From NCBI GenBank assembly GCA_017536695.1, contig JAFXGX010000036.1:23564-87563 (forward strand): a DNA stretch of 64,000 bases, in the 5' to 3' direction. Of the stretch, positions 55,727 to 64,000 are shown piece by piece; the first letter of the stretch is position 1; every line of letters begins with the position of its first letter. This stretch comes from Bacteroidaceae bacterium. Its GTDB lineage: Bacteria; Bacteroidota; Bacteroidia; Bacteroidales; Bacteroidaceae. The notes beneath the pieces are model-generated. The model saw only the letters and a list, made by a program, of their open reading frames with translations, was not told where the DNA came from and searched no databases. Position numbers and translations under genes: made by a program.

Positions 55727-57157
55727 TTAGAACAGATATCCAGTGTTGATGTAGAACGCTCCGTTGCCGTCCTGCTTCTTTATGGCCTTGTCGCTGCTGA
55801 ACTTGCTTATCGGCATACCGTACTCGAATGCTACAATGAAGTTCTGATTCATAATGAAGCGTAAGCCTGCACCTACTGTAATGTGTGGACGGTCTTTTGA
55901 AAGGTCGGATTGTGCCATGTACTCATCGTATTCTGCACGGTGCTCCTCGGCGCCACGGAACGACATATCGTAGTTCCTCGTTACCATTGTTCCGTCGCTG
56001 AACAGGTTAAGGCCGAAGGCGATGTTCTGGTTCCACTTCCTGAAGTTCACGAATCTCCAACGCAGTTCTACGTTGTATGTCGCCATGTCAAGACCCTGCA
56101 CGCGGTCACGCATGATACCTCGCACTGTCCTGTATCCGCCCATACCGTCGCGGTCGTATGTGGCACCCATGACGGTTATGAACGGCAGCATGTAATATGG
56201 TGCACTATTGCCGAATGTACCCTCGTAGTTCAGACGGTATGCGAATGTGAGTACGTCATTCTTTACAATGGGCACGTAGTGACGGAATGTAGCCGAGTAG
56301 CGGTAGTAGGGGTGTGTGGTACCCAACCAGTCGGGCGCAAGGGTGACATGTGCCTCGGCCCATATTCCTTTTGAAGGGGCACCCTCCTTGTCGCGTGTGT
56401 CGAGCAACAGACCCAGACGCAGTGCGCTGCTGAAGCCGCCCCATGCCTCATCTTCCGAGATTATGCCCCATCGGCGGTAGAGGTCGAAGATTGTCGGCTC
56501 TGTCTCGGGGAATTTCTTGTAATCATCCTTTCCCTTGTTTATCTTGTCAAGGTTCAGTGCCTGACGGTCATCATATCCCGCCTTAATGTTGTTCAGGTGG
56601 TATCCTACCTCCCAGAACAGTTTGTTGTTCCAGATGTTGCCTGTGAAGTCTGTCTTGAAATTGAAATTGATACGGTTCAGGCGATATTTGGGGGTGTAGA
56701 TGTAATTTTTGTTGTCCTTGTCATTGCCGAGCTTGACCATCTCATGGTCGTAGTATGACATGTAGCCGTTGAAACCATAGAAGTCCATAGCTTTCTCGTT
56801 GGTAAGGACAGCCGATGTTGACCAGCGTACTCCCGGTATCAGGAATTTGTTGTCGTATGAAATCACGAACAGCTGTGAACCCTTGGTAAAGAACGATGCC
56901 TCCAGATAGAGGCTCTGACGGGTGTTGGGGTAGTTGCTCCCGTCGCCGAAATCGAAAATGTTGAGCAGGGCACCGAGTTGGAGACCCTTGTCTGCATCGA
57001 ATGCCACGACAGGCAGCGGACCGAAATTCAGACCTTTCTTTATAATCTCTTTCTTGCTCTTCCCGGCAGGTTCTGCAGTGGCATTGCCACTCTCTTGTGC
57101 AAGAAGGCTTGCCGACGTGAGCAATGCGCAGATTAGTGTGAACATGTGTTTTTTCAT
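55727..57157 (-). CDS. Omp85/BamA-TamA-like outer-membrane protein
   Basis: A 476-residue exported protein with a signal peptide (about 1-20), a short linker instead of POTRA domains, then a C-terminal barrel of the surface-antigen D15 type. It contains GYRTVRGIMRDRVQG, reminiscent of the conserved VRGY/F loop, and ends in an aromatic GAFYINTGYLF. Lack of POTRA repeats separates it from BamA itself; related single-barrel proteins are assigned to lipid or protein transfer without proof. It is 12 bases downstream of an acyltransferase gene, last in its operon. Confidence 0.85.
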   Translation of the reverse strand: MKKHMFTLICALLTSASLLAQESGNATAEPAGKSKKEIIKKGLNFGPLPVVAFDADKGLQLGALLNIFDFGDGSNYPNTRQSLYLEASFFTKGSQLFVISYDNKFLIPGVRWSTSAVLTNEKAMDFYGFNGYMSYYDHEMVKLGNDKDNKNYIYTPKYRLNRINFNFKTDFTGNIWNNKLFWEVGYHLNNIKAGYDDRQALNLDKINKGKDDYKKFPETEPTIFDLYRRWGIISEDEAWGGFSSALRLGLLLDTRDKEGAPSKGIWAEAHVTLAPDWLGTTHPYYRYSATFRHYVPIVKNDVLTFAYRLNYEGTFGNSAPYYMLPFITVMGATYDRDGMGGYRTVRGIMRDRVQGLDMATYNVELRWRFVNFRKWNQNIAFGLNLFSDGTMVTRNYDMSFRGAEEHRAEYDEYMAQSDLSKDRPHITVGAGLRFIMNQNFIVAFEYGMPISKFSSDKAIKKQDGNGAFYINTGYLF

Positions 57158-57169
57158 AATATGATTCCG

Positions 57170-58477
57170 TTAATTGAAAAACAGATTTCTTATCTCATTG
57201 TATTTTGCCATGAGTGGCTTGCAACGCAGCAATCTGAAGTCGGACACAATCAGGCGTGCTGCCCTGAATGTCTCTTGTGCGACGGCCGGTGCGGGCAGGG
57301 CTGCCGCGACTGCACATGCAGCCCAGAGCGGTGGCATGGTTGCAAAGGCAATGGCTGTATATATGATAAGTAGCAAGGGCCAAAGTACAAGATGCAGTAC
57401 GTAACGTACCGAGTTGTGGAATGCACGGTCCTTGAATTTCTTTGTCAGCATGTTGCCGATAGCTATTATCGGCAGTGTGAGTATCATTGTCGCGAGTGTG
57501 TAGGGGAGTGTTACAAGCAACAGCAGTGACTTGAGTATGATGGAAAGCATTTTTGGTTGCTTGGTTACAGACTTCAGGCTTATTCCCATCTTCCTGCGCA
57601 TCTTGACTGCTTCATCGGCTGATGTAATGAGTCTCGCCGCCGCTTCGGGCTTTTCGTCCTTCATTGTCACGATACGCCTTGCAGCCTCCTGGTTTGCTGT
57701 GACCAACAGGTCATTGCCTACCGATTCATGCTTCTTCAACAGTTTGTCCGATACCGCTGCACAAATCTCGTTCTTTGCGTCGTATTCCTCATCGTTGGGA
57801 ATGTAGAGAATGGTCTCTTTCATGCGCTCATCAAGGCAACCTCTCATCAGGTTCATCAGTTCTTGAGGTGTCCTATCCTCGTTCTTGGCTATGAACTCCC
57901 CGACGTTGATGGGGTTACCTACCTGCAGTGTTACTGTTGAGCGGAAGCGGAAGAAATTGCCGTATCTTATACCCATGGGCACGATATACAGCGGTGTGTC
58001 GCCAAGTTGTTCCTTTGCTTGCAGGGCTATACGGAATATACCCTTGGAGAGTGGCTGCAGTGAATATCTTGTCTGGTGCTTTCCTTCGGGGAAGATACAC
58101 AGTGGAATCCTGTCCTTCAGAACATCGGCGGCCATTTCTATTGTCTTGTTGTTCTTCTTGACCTCTTCTATGCCGTCGCGCATGCGCATGATAGGCGCCA
58201 TCTTGAAGAACCTGAACAACCTGGCAAGCTTGGGGTTCTTGAAAATGTCAGCACGGGCAATGAATACCGTAGGCTCGTGGCTCATGGCAAGTACAATCAA
58301 GGCATCCATGAGTGTTCCTGTGTGGTTGGGCGCATAGATGACTGCACCGTCCTTGGGTATGCGCTCAGTTCCTATGTATCTTAATCTGCGGTACGATGCT
58401 TTGGTGGTCCTGTCAACGAGCCAGTGCAGGACGTCGTAACGCCAGTCGTTCTCCTGAATCTTTCTTCTCTTGCCCAT
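57170..58477 (-). CDS. 1-acyl-glycerol-3-phosphate acyltransferase-like protein
   Basis: A 435-residue PlsC-family acyltransferase that transfers an acyl chain to a lysophospholipid or related acceptor. The catalytic NHTGTLMDAL (NHx4D) lies near 52-61, and the substrate motif FPEGKHQ near 137. Two or three hydrophobic segments lie in the C-terminal third (about 305-395), which makes it longer than plain PlsC. It lies between the symporter gene (3 bases upstream) and the outer-membrane protein gene, suggesting an envelope-lipid role. Confidence 0.9.
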   Translation of the reverse strand: MGKRRKIQENDWRYDVLHWLVDRTTKASYRRLRYIGTERIPKDGAVIYAPNHTGTLMDALIVLAMSHEPTVFIARADIFKNPKLARLFRFFKMAPIMRMRDGIEEVKKNNKTIEMAADVLKDRIPLCIFPEGKHQTRYSLQPLSKGIFRIALQAKEQLGDTPLYIVPMGIRYGNFFRFRSTVTLQVGNPINVGEFIAKNEDRTPQELMNLMRGCLDERMKETILYIPNDEEYDAKNEICAAVSDKLLKKHESVGNDLLVTANQEAARRIVTMKDEKPEAAARLITSADEAVKMRRKMGISLKSVTKQPKMLSIILKSLLLLVTLPYTLATMILTLPIIAIGNMLTKKFKDRAFHNSVRYVLHLVLWPLLLIIYTAIAFATMPPLWAACAVAAALPAPAVAQETFRAARLIVSDFRLLRCKPLMAKYNEIRNLFFN

Positions 58478-58480
58478 AGA

Positions 58481-59443
58481 CTATGCTTTTGTACGACGGA
58501 AAAAGTATGAAATAGTCAGTCCTGATATGATGTGCCATATACCCCACAATGCAGCAACGATGACCATGCCGCCGTTGCCTATCCAGAGCTCGGGTGAGAA
58601 AATGGCGGGGTTGAACAGCAGTGCCAATGCGAGGCCTGAGTTCTGGATACCGATTTCAATGGCCAATGTACGGCAGTCCTTTTTCGGCAGTTTTGTGAAC
58701 TTGCCGCCGAAATATCCGGTGCTCAAGGCGAGTGCATTATGTATTACCACTATTACCAATGCGCACAGAATGGCTGCATATACCTCCCAACGCTGCTCGA
58801 ATCCCGAAAGGACCTGTGTCATCGAGACAACTACCATTGCCACAAAGAAGAGAATGGAGATTATCTGTGTAGGCTTGATGATTTTCTTCGCTATATTAGG
58901 GAACTTGTGCGAGAAGAAGAGTCCAAGCACGATGGGAATACCGAGTATGAGGATAATCTGCGACAGCATCTCGGCAAATGGAATGTCGAGTGTGGGTATG
59001 TCATTCCTTATTGATGCGAAGCGGCAGTAGTGTGTTCCCCAGAACCAGAAGTTCAATGGTGTTATCAATGATGCGAAAAGTGTTGAAATGGCTGTCATTG
59101 ATACCGAAAGCTCGACATTGCCTTTTGATAGTGATGAGAGGAAATTCGAGATGTTTCCTCCAGGACATGATGCCACAAGAATCATGCCCAGTGCGACCAT
59201 CGGTGTAATGAACGGATTGAGTACAATCGCAAGCAGGCATGTCAGTGCAGGCAAGGCTACCCATTGGAACAGCAGACCTATGGATACGGATTTCGGCTTT
59301 TTGAAGATACTCTTGAATGTTGATATCCTGATGCTCAGAGCAACCCCGAACATCACAAACGCCAGAATGAAGTTTACGATAACCATTTCCCCTGACCCCA
59401 GGTTTATGTTTAGTGTGTCAAGGCTTAGCAAGTGTTCTTTCAT
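58481..59443 (-). CDS. Bile-acid:sodium symporter family protein
   Basis: A 320-residue inner-membrane transporter with nine to ten predicted spans. Family signatures are the N-terminal span set ending LLFQWVALPALTCLLAIVLN, and the conserved VASCPGGNISNFLSSLSKGN crossover segment near 113-132 that carries sodium-site residues. The second-half crossover has EIGIQNSGLALALLF. BASS transporters carry bile acids, pantoate or keto-acids with sodium; substrate is not readable. First gene of an operon with an acyltransferase and an outer-membrane barrel. Confidence 0.9.
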   Translation of the reverse strand: MKEHLLSLDTLNINLGSGEMVIVNFILAFVMFGVALSIRISTFKSIFKKPKSVSIGLLFQWVALPALTCLLAIVLNPFITPMVALGMILVASCPGGNISNFLSSLSKGNVELSVSMTAISTLFASLITPLNFWFWGTHYCRFASIRNDIPTLDIPFAEMLSQIILILGIPIVLGLFFSHKFPNIAKKIIKPTQIISILFFVAMVVVSMTQVLSGFEQRWEVYAAILCALVIVVIHNALALSTGYFGGKFTKLPKKDCRTLAIEIGIQNSGLALALLFNPAIFSPELWIGNGGMVIVAALWGIWHIISGLTISYFFRRTKA

Positions 59444-59492
59444 AATAATATCAAGAATCTTTTAAATTTGTGAAGATATTCCCAGTATTCCG

Positions 59493-59500
59493 CAAATTTA
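59493..59500 (-). promoter_or_regulatory. Putative -7 element for the symporter operon
   Basis: Leftward TAAATTTG, an exact consensus match, about 50 bases before the start at 59443. Confidence 0.45.
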
Positions 59501-59583
59501 AAATATTCTGTTCATAAAATAGAAAATTAATCCTATTTTTTGAACAGAAAATTTTTCTTGCACCACAGGTGCATCTCTATTTC

Positions 59584-60966
59584 TTATAAAAGTTTCTTTA
59601 CAAGACTGAACATCTTGTATGGCATGTAGCGGAATGGCAGGTCGAGCCATGTAGGTGTCACCACTACAGAACGCTGGTGCGAGAATGCATCGAAACTCAG
59701 CTTGCCGTGGTAGTGTCCCATGCCTGAGTTGCCCACGCCACCGAACGGGATATTTTCGTTGGCGATGTGCATGATAGTGTCGTTGATGCATGACCCGCCG
59801 GCCGAGGTAAGGCGTATGAACTCCTTGCCGTCCTTCTCCTTGCCGAAATAGTAGAGCGCGAGGGGCTTCTCTCTCTTGCGTACGAATTCAAGCGCCTCGA
59901 TGCGCTCATTGAAAGGTATCATGGGCAGCACCGGGCCGAAAATCTCCTCCTGCATTACCGGCGAATCCTCCTTTACATCCTTGAGCAGTGTGGGCTCAAT
60001 GTAGCGTTCTTTGGCATCGGTCCAGCCGCCGAGGGCAATATTGCCCTCCTTTATGTAGCTGCTTACACGCTCGAATGCCTTGTCGCTGACAAGACGGACA
60101 TAATGCCTGCTTGCCTTTATATCCCTGCCATGAAGGCGCATTAATGCCTTGCGGAATGCCTCGACAAACTCATTCTCGCGGCTGCGGTGTATGAGCAGAT
60201 AGTCGGGGGCAATGCATGTCTGTCCCGCATTCAGAGTCTTTCCCCACGCTATTCGGCGTGCTGCAATCTCAATGTCGGCATCCTTGTCTACAATACATGG
60301 GCTCTTGCCGCCAAGCTCAAGCACGACGGGTGTCAGGTGCTTGGCTGCTGCAGCCATTACTTTGCGTCCGAGTGAAGGGCTGCCGGTAAAGAATATGATG
60401 TCGAAACGCTCTTCAAGGAGCGAGCTGTTCGCATCGCGGTTACCCTGAACAACAGCGACATAACGTCTGTCGAATGTGGCGGTTATCATCTCCTCAATGA
60501 CGCGTGACACGTTGGGTACATAAGGCGAGGGTTTCAGTATGGCCGTGCAGCCGGCCGAAATCGCTCCCACCAGCGGGTTCAGGAGCAACTGCACGGGGTA
60601 ATTCCATGGTGAAATTATGAGCGCATTGCCGAGAGGCTCGCTTACCACGCGGCTGCGTGACGGCATCATCTTCAACGGAGTGCATACGCTGCGGCTCTTC
60701 ATCCAGCACTTCAGATGTTTTAGATGGTTCTTGATTTCGCCGTTCACGATGCTAAGCTCGGTCATTATTGCCTCCTCGGTCGATTTATGGAGGTCTTTCC
60801 ATAAAGCCTCGCATAACGGTTTCTCCCACTCGACAAGTGCTTTCTTCAGTTTCTTAAGTTGCTCTTTGCGGAATTTGCGTTCAAGTGTCACATTGCTCGC
60901 AAAAAAGAGTCGCTGCGACTCGACAATGTTTTTTATCTCTGTTACAGGTGTGTTCTGTATGCTCAT
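59584..60966 (-). CDS. Aldehyde dehydrogenase (class 3/fatty-aldehyde type)
   Basis: A 460-residue NAD(P)-dependent aldehyde dehydrogenase. Substrate-channel motif [13 protein letters not shown], cofactor segment [13 protein letters not shown], catalytic Glu in LELGGKSPC (near 215) and nucleophile Cys in [13 protein letters not shown] (near 249), then EEIFGPVLP. Length and a hydrophobic C-terminus ([16 protein letters not shown]) resemble class 3 enzymes acting on medium- and long-chain aldehydes. It follows the short-chain dehydrogenase gene by 20 bases, so an alcohol-to-acid pair is conceivable. Confidence 0.93.
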   Translation of the reverse strand: MSIQNTPVTEIKNIVESQRLFFASNVTLERKFRKEQLKKLKKALVEWEKPLCEALWKDLHKSTEEAIMTELSIVNGEIKNHLKHLKCWMKSRSVCTPLKMMPSRSRVVSEPLGNALIISPWNYPVQLLLNPLVGAISAGCTAILKPSPYVPNVSRVIEEMITATFDRRYVAVVQGNRDANSSLLEERFDIIFFTGSPSLGRKVMAAAAKHLTPVVLELGGKSPCIVDKDADIEIAARRIAWGKTLNAGQTCIAPDYLLIHRSRENEFVEAFRKALMRLHGRDIKASRHYVRLVSDKAFERVSSYIKEGNIALGGWTDAKERYIEPTLLKDVKEDSPVMQEEIFGPVLPMIPFNERIEALEFVRKREKPLALYYFGKEKDGKEFIRLTSAGGSCINDTIMHIANENIPFGGVGNSGMGHYHGKLSFDAFSHQRSVVVTPTWLDLPFRYMPYKMFSLVKKLL

Positions 60967-60986
60967 GCTCTTAGGATTTGAACGGT

Positions 60987-61808
60987 TTACTGCTGTTTAT
61001 TCTGGCGGCCGGTAAAGTTGTCCATTGCATGGAATATTCCGACAACCTCCCCAAATATATAATCAAAAATCGAGGTTGGCAATATGGCCTGACAGAAACG
61101 TATGAAGTGGTAGCCGAAAGGTATTCCCTTGAAGTTCCTGTTTTTCTCGATGCCGTTGATGATTTTGCGTGAAGTCGGTTCCGGCTTCAGAATCGGGAAT
61201 ATACGTGACTTCACACCGTCGAACATGCCTGTGTTGATGAAGTAGGGCGCAATGGTCGTGAAACGTACCTTGCTCTTCATCTGCTTGAGCTCGATGCGCA
61301 CGCTGTCGCTCCAGCCGATGACAGCCCATTTGCTTGCTGCATATACCGACATGCGGGGGTTGGAAATCATTCCTGCTGCCGATGCAATGTTGCATATATG
61401 GCCGTGGTTGCGCTCAATCATTCCTGGAAGGAACTGCTGTGCAATTACCATAGGTGCAATTGAATTTATCTTCATCGTACGCTCGATGTCACTGATGCTC
61501 TGCTCATCGAATGTCCTGTTGTTGGCGACAATGCCGGCGCAATTGATGAGTATATCTACGTTGCCACACTCATTTGTTGTCATTTGAGCTACTTCGGCAA
61601 CCTGTTCACTGTCCGAAACATCCACTTTATATCCTATTGCCTTGCCAATGCTGTTGAACTCCTTTATTGTTGAAGCTATGTTCGCCTCGTTGATGTCCCA
61701 AATTACCAAACAGCGTGCGCCCTTTTCCAATGCCATGCGGCCCATTATACGGCCTATGCCTGATGCTCCGCCTGTAATCAATACACAATTGTCTTTGATT
61801 TTGGTCAT
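60987..61808 (-). CDS. Short-chain dehydrogenase/reductase
   Basis: A 273-residue Rossmann-fold oxidoreductase. Cofactor motif TGGASGIG (12-19), NCAG in ILINCAGIV, catalytic Ser in NIASAAGM and the YAASK pair near 158-162. Asp in VIWDINEAN suggests NAD(H) preference. The C-terminal part has a hydrophobic stretch (FCQAILPTSIFDYIFG), suggesting membrane contact as in lipid- or retinol-type SDRs. First gene of a pair with the aldehyde dehydrogenase; a -7 element lies at 61858-61865. Confidence 0.92.
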   Translation of the reverse strand: MTKIKDNCVLITGGASGIGRIMGRMALEKGARCLVIWDINEANIASTIKEFNSIGKAIGYKVDVSDSEQVAEVAQMTTNECGNVDILINCAGIVANNRTFDEQSISDIERTMKINSIAPMVIAQQFLPGMIERNHGHICNIASAAGMISNPRMSVYAASKWAVIGWSDSVRIELKQMKSKVRFTTIAPYFINTGMFDGVKSRIFPILKPEPTSRKIINGIEKNRNFKGIPFGYHFIRFCQAILPTSIFDYIFGEVVGIFHAMDNFTGRQNKQQ

Positions 61809-61857
61809 AAATTCTACGTTTTAGTGCATATTTAAACTTGTTGTTCTTTTGCGAGTG

Positions 61858-61865
61858 CAAAAGTA
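61858..61865 (-). promoter_or_regulatory. Putative -7 element for the SDR-ALDH pair
   Basis: Leftward TACTTTTG, an exact consensus match, about 50 bases before the start at 61808. Confidence 0.45.
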
Positions 61866-62003
61866 GTGCAAAAAGAACAAACATTCAATTGAAAATTGCA
61901 CAAAATTATATGGAATGTGAAATTTTGTTATCGCCATATGTGTAAAAAAGATAGAATAGAGAATTGAAATTCAGATAAATATTCATCGTTTGTTAACCAA
62001 TAC

Positions 62004-63356
62004 TTATTTCAGTGTCTTGTACGGCAATCCCTCTATGCGCTCAAGCGGATATTGTCCTTCGAGCAGTCCGCTTATGACAGTGTCACGTGCGCCGGCGCTC
62101 TGGAACGGGTAGAGTTCAAAAAGCGGCATTACCGATGCGAAGTGCTCCATAATCTCCGATTGTATACTCTCGTAGTTGCTCCAGTCGGTATCCGAGGTAA
62201 AGCAGTAGAACTGGATGGGGAGGCCGCTCTCCTTGGGCTCGAGTGTGCGTACCATAATAAGCATCTCCTTGCTGATGAGCGGGTGGCGGTGCAGATACAT
62301 GTCGGCATAGGCGCGGAAGAGTCCGGCGTTGGTGTCAATGGTTCCGTTGGCGAGTCCGTCGGGGTTCGCAGTGTTGCATGCATTGCCTTTCTGCTGCTGT
62401 TCAATCTTCTTTGTTATATATTGCGAAAACTCCTTGTTGAGCCGCCTTACCCTACGCAGCATGTTCTCGTTGCACGGCTTTATGCTGTCGAGCTTTATCG
62501 TGTACCCTCGTGCTATGCGCCGTCCGCCGCTCTCGCTCATGCCGCGCCAGTTAAGGAATGTCTCATTTATGAGCGTGTAGGGCGGCACGGTAGCTATTGT
62601 GTTGTCCCAGTTCCGCACTTTCACAATAGTCAGCGATATGTCAATCACGTTACCGTTGATGCTCGTGCCGGGCATCTCAATCCAGTCACCTAACCGCACC
62701 ATGTCATTCTCGAGCAGCAGGAACCCGCCTACAAAACCCATGATGCTGTCCTTGCTTATGAGCATCAGTACGGCGGCGAATGCACCGAGGCCCCCTATGA
62801 GGTAGAGAGGCGACTTCCCGGTAATGATTGATATCACAATTATTGCGGCAATGAGATATACGATGACCTTGCTTATCTGTATGAATCCCTTTATCGGCCT
62901 GTCGTGGTACTTGCTGTTCGTGAACACCGATTCGCCTATCGTGCTCAGCAGTGCATTCACTGCTATGACAATAGTTACGGCAAAGTATATCCATGCGGCA
63001 CGCTCAATGTAGATGAACATCACTCCCTTGTCATCTATGAGGAACGGAATCATGCTGATGAGCATTATCGGCGGTATTATATATGCCTGCTTGCGAAGCC
63101 TTCCTTTCTCGCTCAGCTTTTCTAGAAAGAGATACCGCTTGCGTCTGATGATGCGTCTCGACACGAAAAGGAGTATGCGGTATATGACCTCTGCAATGAT
63201 ATATGTCAATATGAGGATGAGCAGAACAAGTATGAACGTGTCAATTCTGCTTGCAATGTTCTCGGCGATGCCGAGCTTTCCGAGCAGCCATCCGATTTTC
63301 TGTGAAAGAAATTCAGCAACCTCTTGTTTCATCTTTTTTTTGTTTAAAACAAACAA
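62004..63356 (-). CDS. MscS-family mechanosensitive channel
   Basis: A 450-residue inner-membrane channel that releases solutes on osmotic downshock. Five hydrophobic segments lie in the first 230 residues; the pore-lining helix is around GGLGAFAAVLMLISKDSIMGFVGG written as LIGGLGAFAAVLML then SKDSIMGF. The beta-domain starts VRLGDWIEMPG and INGNVIDISLTIVKVRNWD. The large cytosolic C-terminal domain resembles the YbdG/MscM-type group (long form). It diverges from the thioesterase-like gene and has no visible operon partner. Confidence 0.92.
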   Translation of the reverse strand: MFVLNKKKMKQEVAEFLSQKIGWLLGKLGIAENIASRIDTFILVLLILILTYIIAEVIYRILLFVSRRIIRRKRYLFLEKLSEKGRLRKQAYIIPPIMLISMIPFLIDDKGVMFIYIERAAWIYFAVTIVIAVNALLSTIGESVFTNSKYHDRPIKGFIQISKVIVYLIAAIIVISIITGKSPLYLIGGLGAFAAVLMLISKDSIMGFVGGFLLLENDMVRLGDWIEMPGTSINGNVIDISLTIVKVRNWDNTIATVPPYTLINETFLNWRGMSESGGRRIARGYTIKLDSIKPCNENMLRRVRRLNKEFSQYITKKIEQQQKGNACNTANPDGLANGTIDTNAGLFRAYADMYLHRHPLISKEMLIMVRTLEPKESGLPIQFYCFTSDTDWSNYESIQSEIMEHFASVMPLFELYPFQSAGARDTVISGLLEGQYPLERIEGLPYKTLK

Positions 63357-63394
63357 GTAGGCAGCTTTTCTTTTGGCAAAAGATAAAAATGGCC

Positions 63395-63402
63395 TATTTT
63401 TG
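63395..63402 (+). promoter_or_regulatory. Putative -7 element for the thioesterase-like gene
   Basis: TATTTTTG, an exact consensus match, 26 bases before the ATG at 63428. Confidence 0.45.
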
Positions 63403-63427
63403 CCACATGAACAAATAGATTACGGTT

Positions 63428-63802
63428 ATGCTTAAAGAGGGATTGAGTTATACAAGCAAGGTAAAGGTTTCGTTGGAGAACTGTGCGTCGGCTGTAGGGT
63501 CGGGAGGTCTTGATGTCTTCGCGACACCGTCAATGGTCGCACTTATGGAGAATGCTGCAATGAACGCTGTAGCTCCTTATCTGCCCGAAGGCTCCACTAC
63601 AGTGGGCTCTGAGATTAGCACCACTCATATTAAACCGTCGGCGCCGGGCTCCGAGATAAGTGCTACGGCAACTCTTATTGCGGTCGAAGGACGCAAACTG
63701 CAGTTCAATGTAGAGGCGTTTGATGCGGCAGGTATAATCGGTAAAGGGACACATGTGCGTTTCATTGTAGATATTGAGCGCTTTATGGCTAAACTGGGAT
63801 AG
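63428..63802 (+). CDS. Hotdog-fold thioesterase-like protein (FlK-type)
   Basis: A 124-residue single hotdog-domain protein. The pattern VFATPSMVALMENAAMNAV (31-49) followed by VGSEISTTHIKPSAPG and GTHVRFIVD matches the fluoroacetyl-CoA thioesterase-like group, widely present in gut bacteria as acyl-CoA thioesterases of unknown substrate. Normal length. It lies 66 bases before the next gene on the same strand. Confidence 0.88.
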   Translation: MLKEGLSYTSKVKVSLENCASAVGSGGLDVFATPSMVALMENAAMNAVAPYLPEGSTTVGSEISTTHIKPSAPGSEISATATLIAVEGRKLQFNVEAFDAAGIIGKGTHVRFIVDIERFMAKLG

Positions 63803-63868
63803 TAACCATCAGACAGCCATTTGAATAAGTAGAATAATAGGATTAAGGAACTACTGCCTTCTGTTAAG

Positions 63869-64000
63869 ATGAATATCTTTTATACCAGCAACAGAGCGGA
63901 GTGGAGGGCTTGGCTCGCGGCAAATTTCGATAAGGAAAAGGAAGTGTGGTTCGTTTTCCCGATGAAGGCAGCCGACGAGGAGTCACTGTCATATAATGAC
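63869..64000 (+). CDS. YdeI-like protein, N-terminal 44 codons (cut by window edge)
   Basis: The frame opens at ATG 63869 with MNIFYTSNRAEWRAWLAANF and continues to the window end without a stop. SNRAEWRAWL, the EVWFVFPMK strand and ESLSYND match the start of the YdeI/OmpD-associated family, small cytosolic proteins of uncertain function. Only the first 44 residues are visible. Confidence 0.65.
   Translation, partial: MNIFYTSNRAEWRAWLAANFDKEKEVWFVFPMKAADEESLSYND

Overview
The window comes from the chromosome of a Bacteroidota (Bacteroidales-like) bacterium. Evidence: many upstream regions carry the TAnnTTTG-type -7 element used by the Bacteroidota primary sigma factor; there is a type III glutamine synthetase, an LL-diaminopimelate aminotransferase route to lysine/meso-DAP, an S9B dipeptidyl peptidase, type IX-secretion-like C-terminal sorting tails, a Tgt without zinc cysteines, and a lon-tgt-lptF/G gene order. 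Genus cannot be fixed from the sequence alone.

Layout. (1) 1-16.9 kb is a glutamine/nitrogen block. A leftward operon purF-like > carA > carB > guaA > pyrG (pyrG cut by the window edge) diverges from a rightward series dapL paralogue 1 > glnN > dapF > dapL paralogue 2 > nadE > lrp/asnC. Almost every enzyme here makes glutamine or strips its amide. DapL paralogue 1 has Arg in place of the PLP lysine. (2) 17-20.9 kb: leftward envelope operon (DUF4199 membrane protein, GT2 glycosyltransferase, two small envelope proteins, ApbE flavinyltransferase). (3) 21-28.9 kb: sugar nucleotidyltransferase, a large secreted protein, aspS plus a 57-residue membrane protein, and DPP IV. (4) 28.9-35.7 kb: leftward lon-tgt-lptF/G-DEAD helicase-gamma carbonic anhydrase operon. 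(5) 35.9-43.9 kb: lipid kinase, TrmN6, a tRNA-Thr followed by two broken tandem copies, an M20 peptidase, and a surface beta-helix protein operon with a LytS/LytTR two-component system whose kinase has a one-base frameshift. (6) 44-49.5 kb: a second purF-like and a second carB, without a carA between them; the purF copy has a possible leader ORF and terminator. (7) 49.6-55.4 kb: a helix-turn-helix/DUF3791-like fusion, a TonB-type outer-membrane beta-barrel protein and its likely transmembrane TPR/HTH regulator. (8) 55.7-64 kb: Omp85-like protein, acyltransferase, bile-acid:sodium symporter family protein, aldehyde dehydrogenase, short-chain dehydrogenase, MscS channel, thioesterase and the start of a YdeI-like protein.

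Most likely places for something new: the glutamine block with its lysine-less DapL paralogue; the split and duplicated purF/carB loci; the leader region before the second purF; the tandem tRNA-Thr relics; and the His/Met-rich sensor kinase with its frameshift. Coordinates of starts were moved inward from the longest open frame where an internal ATG fits the family better; those choices are stated in the entries.
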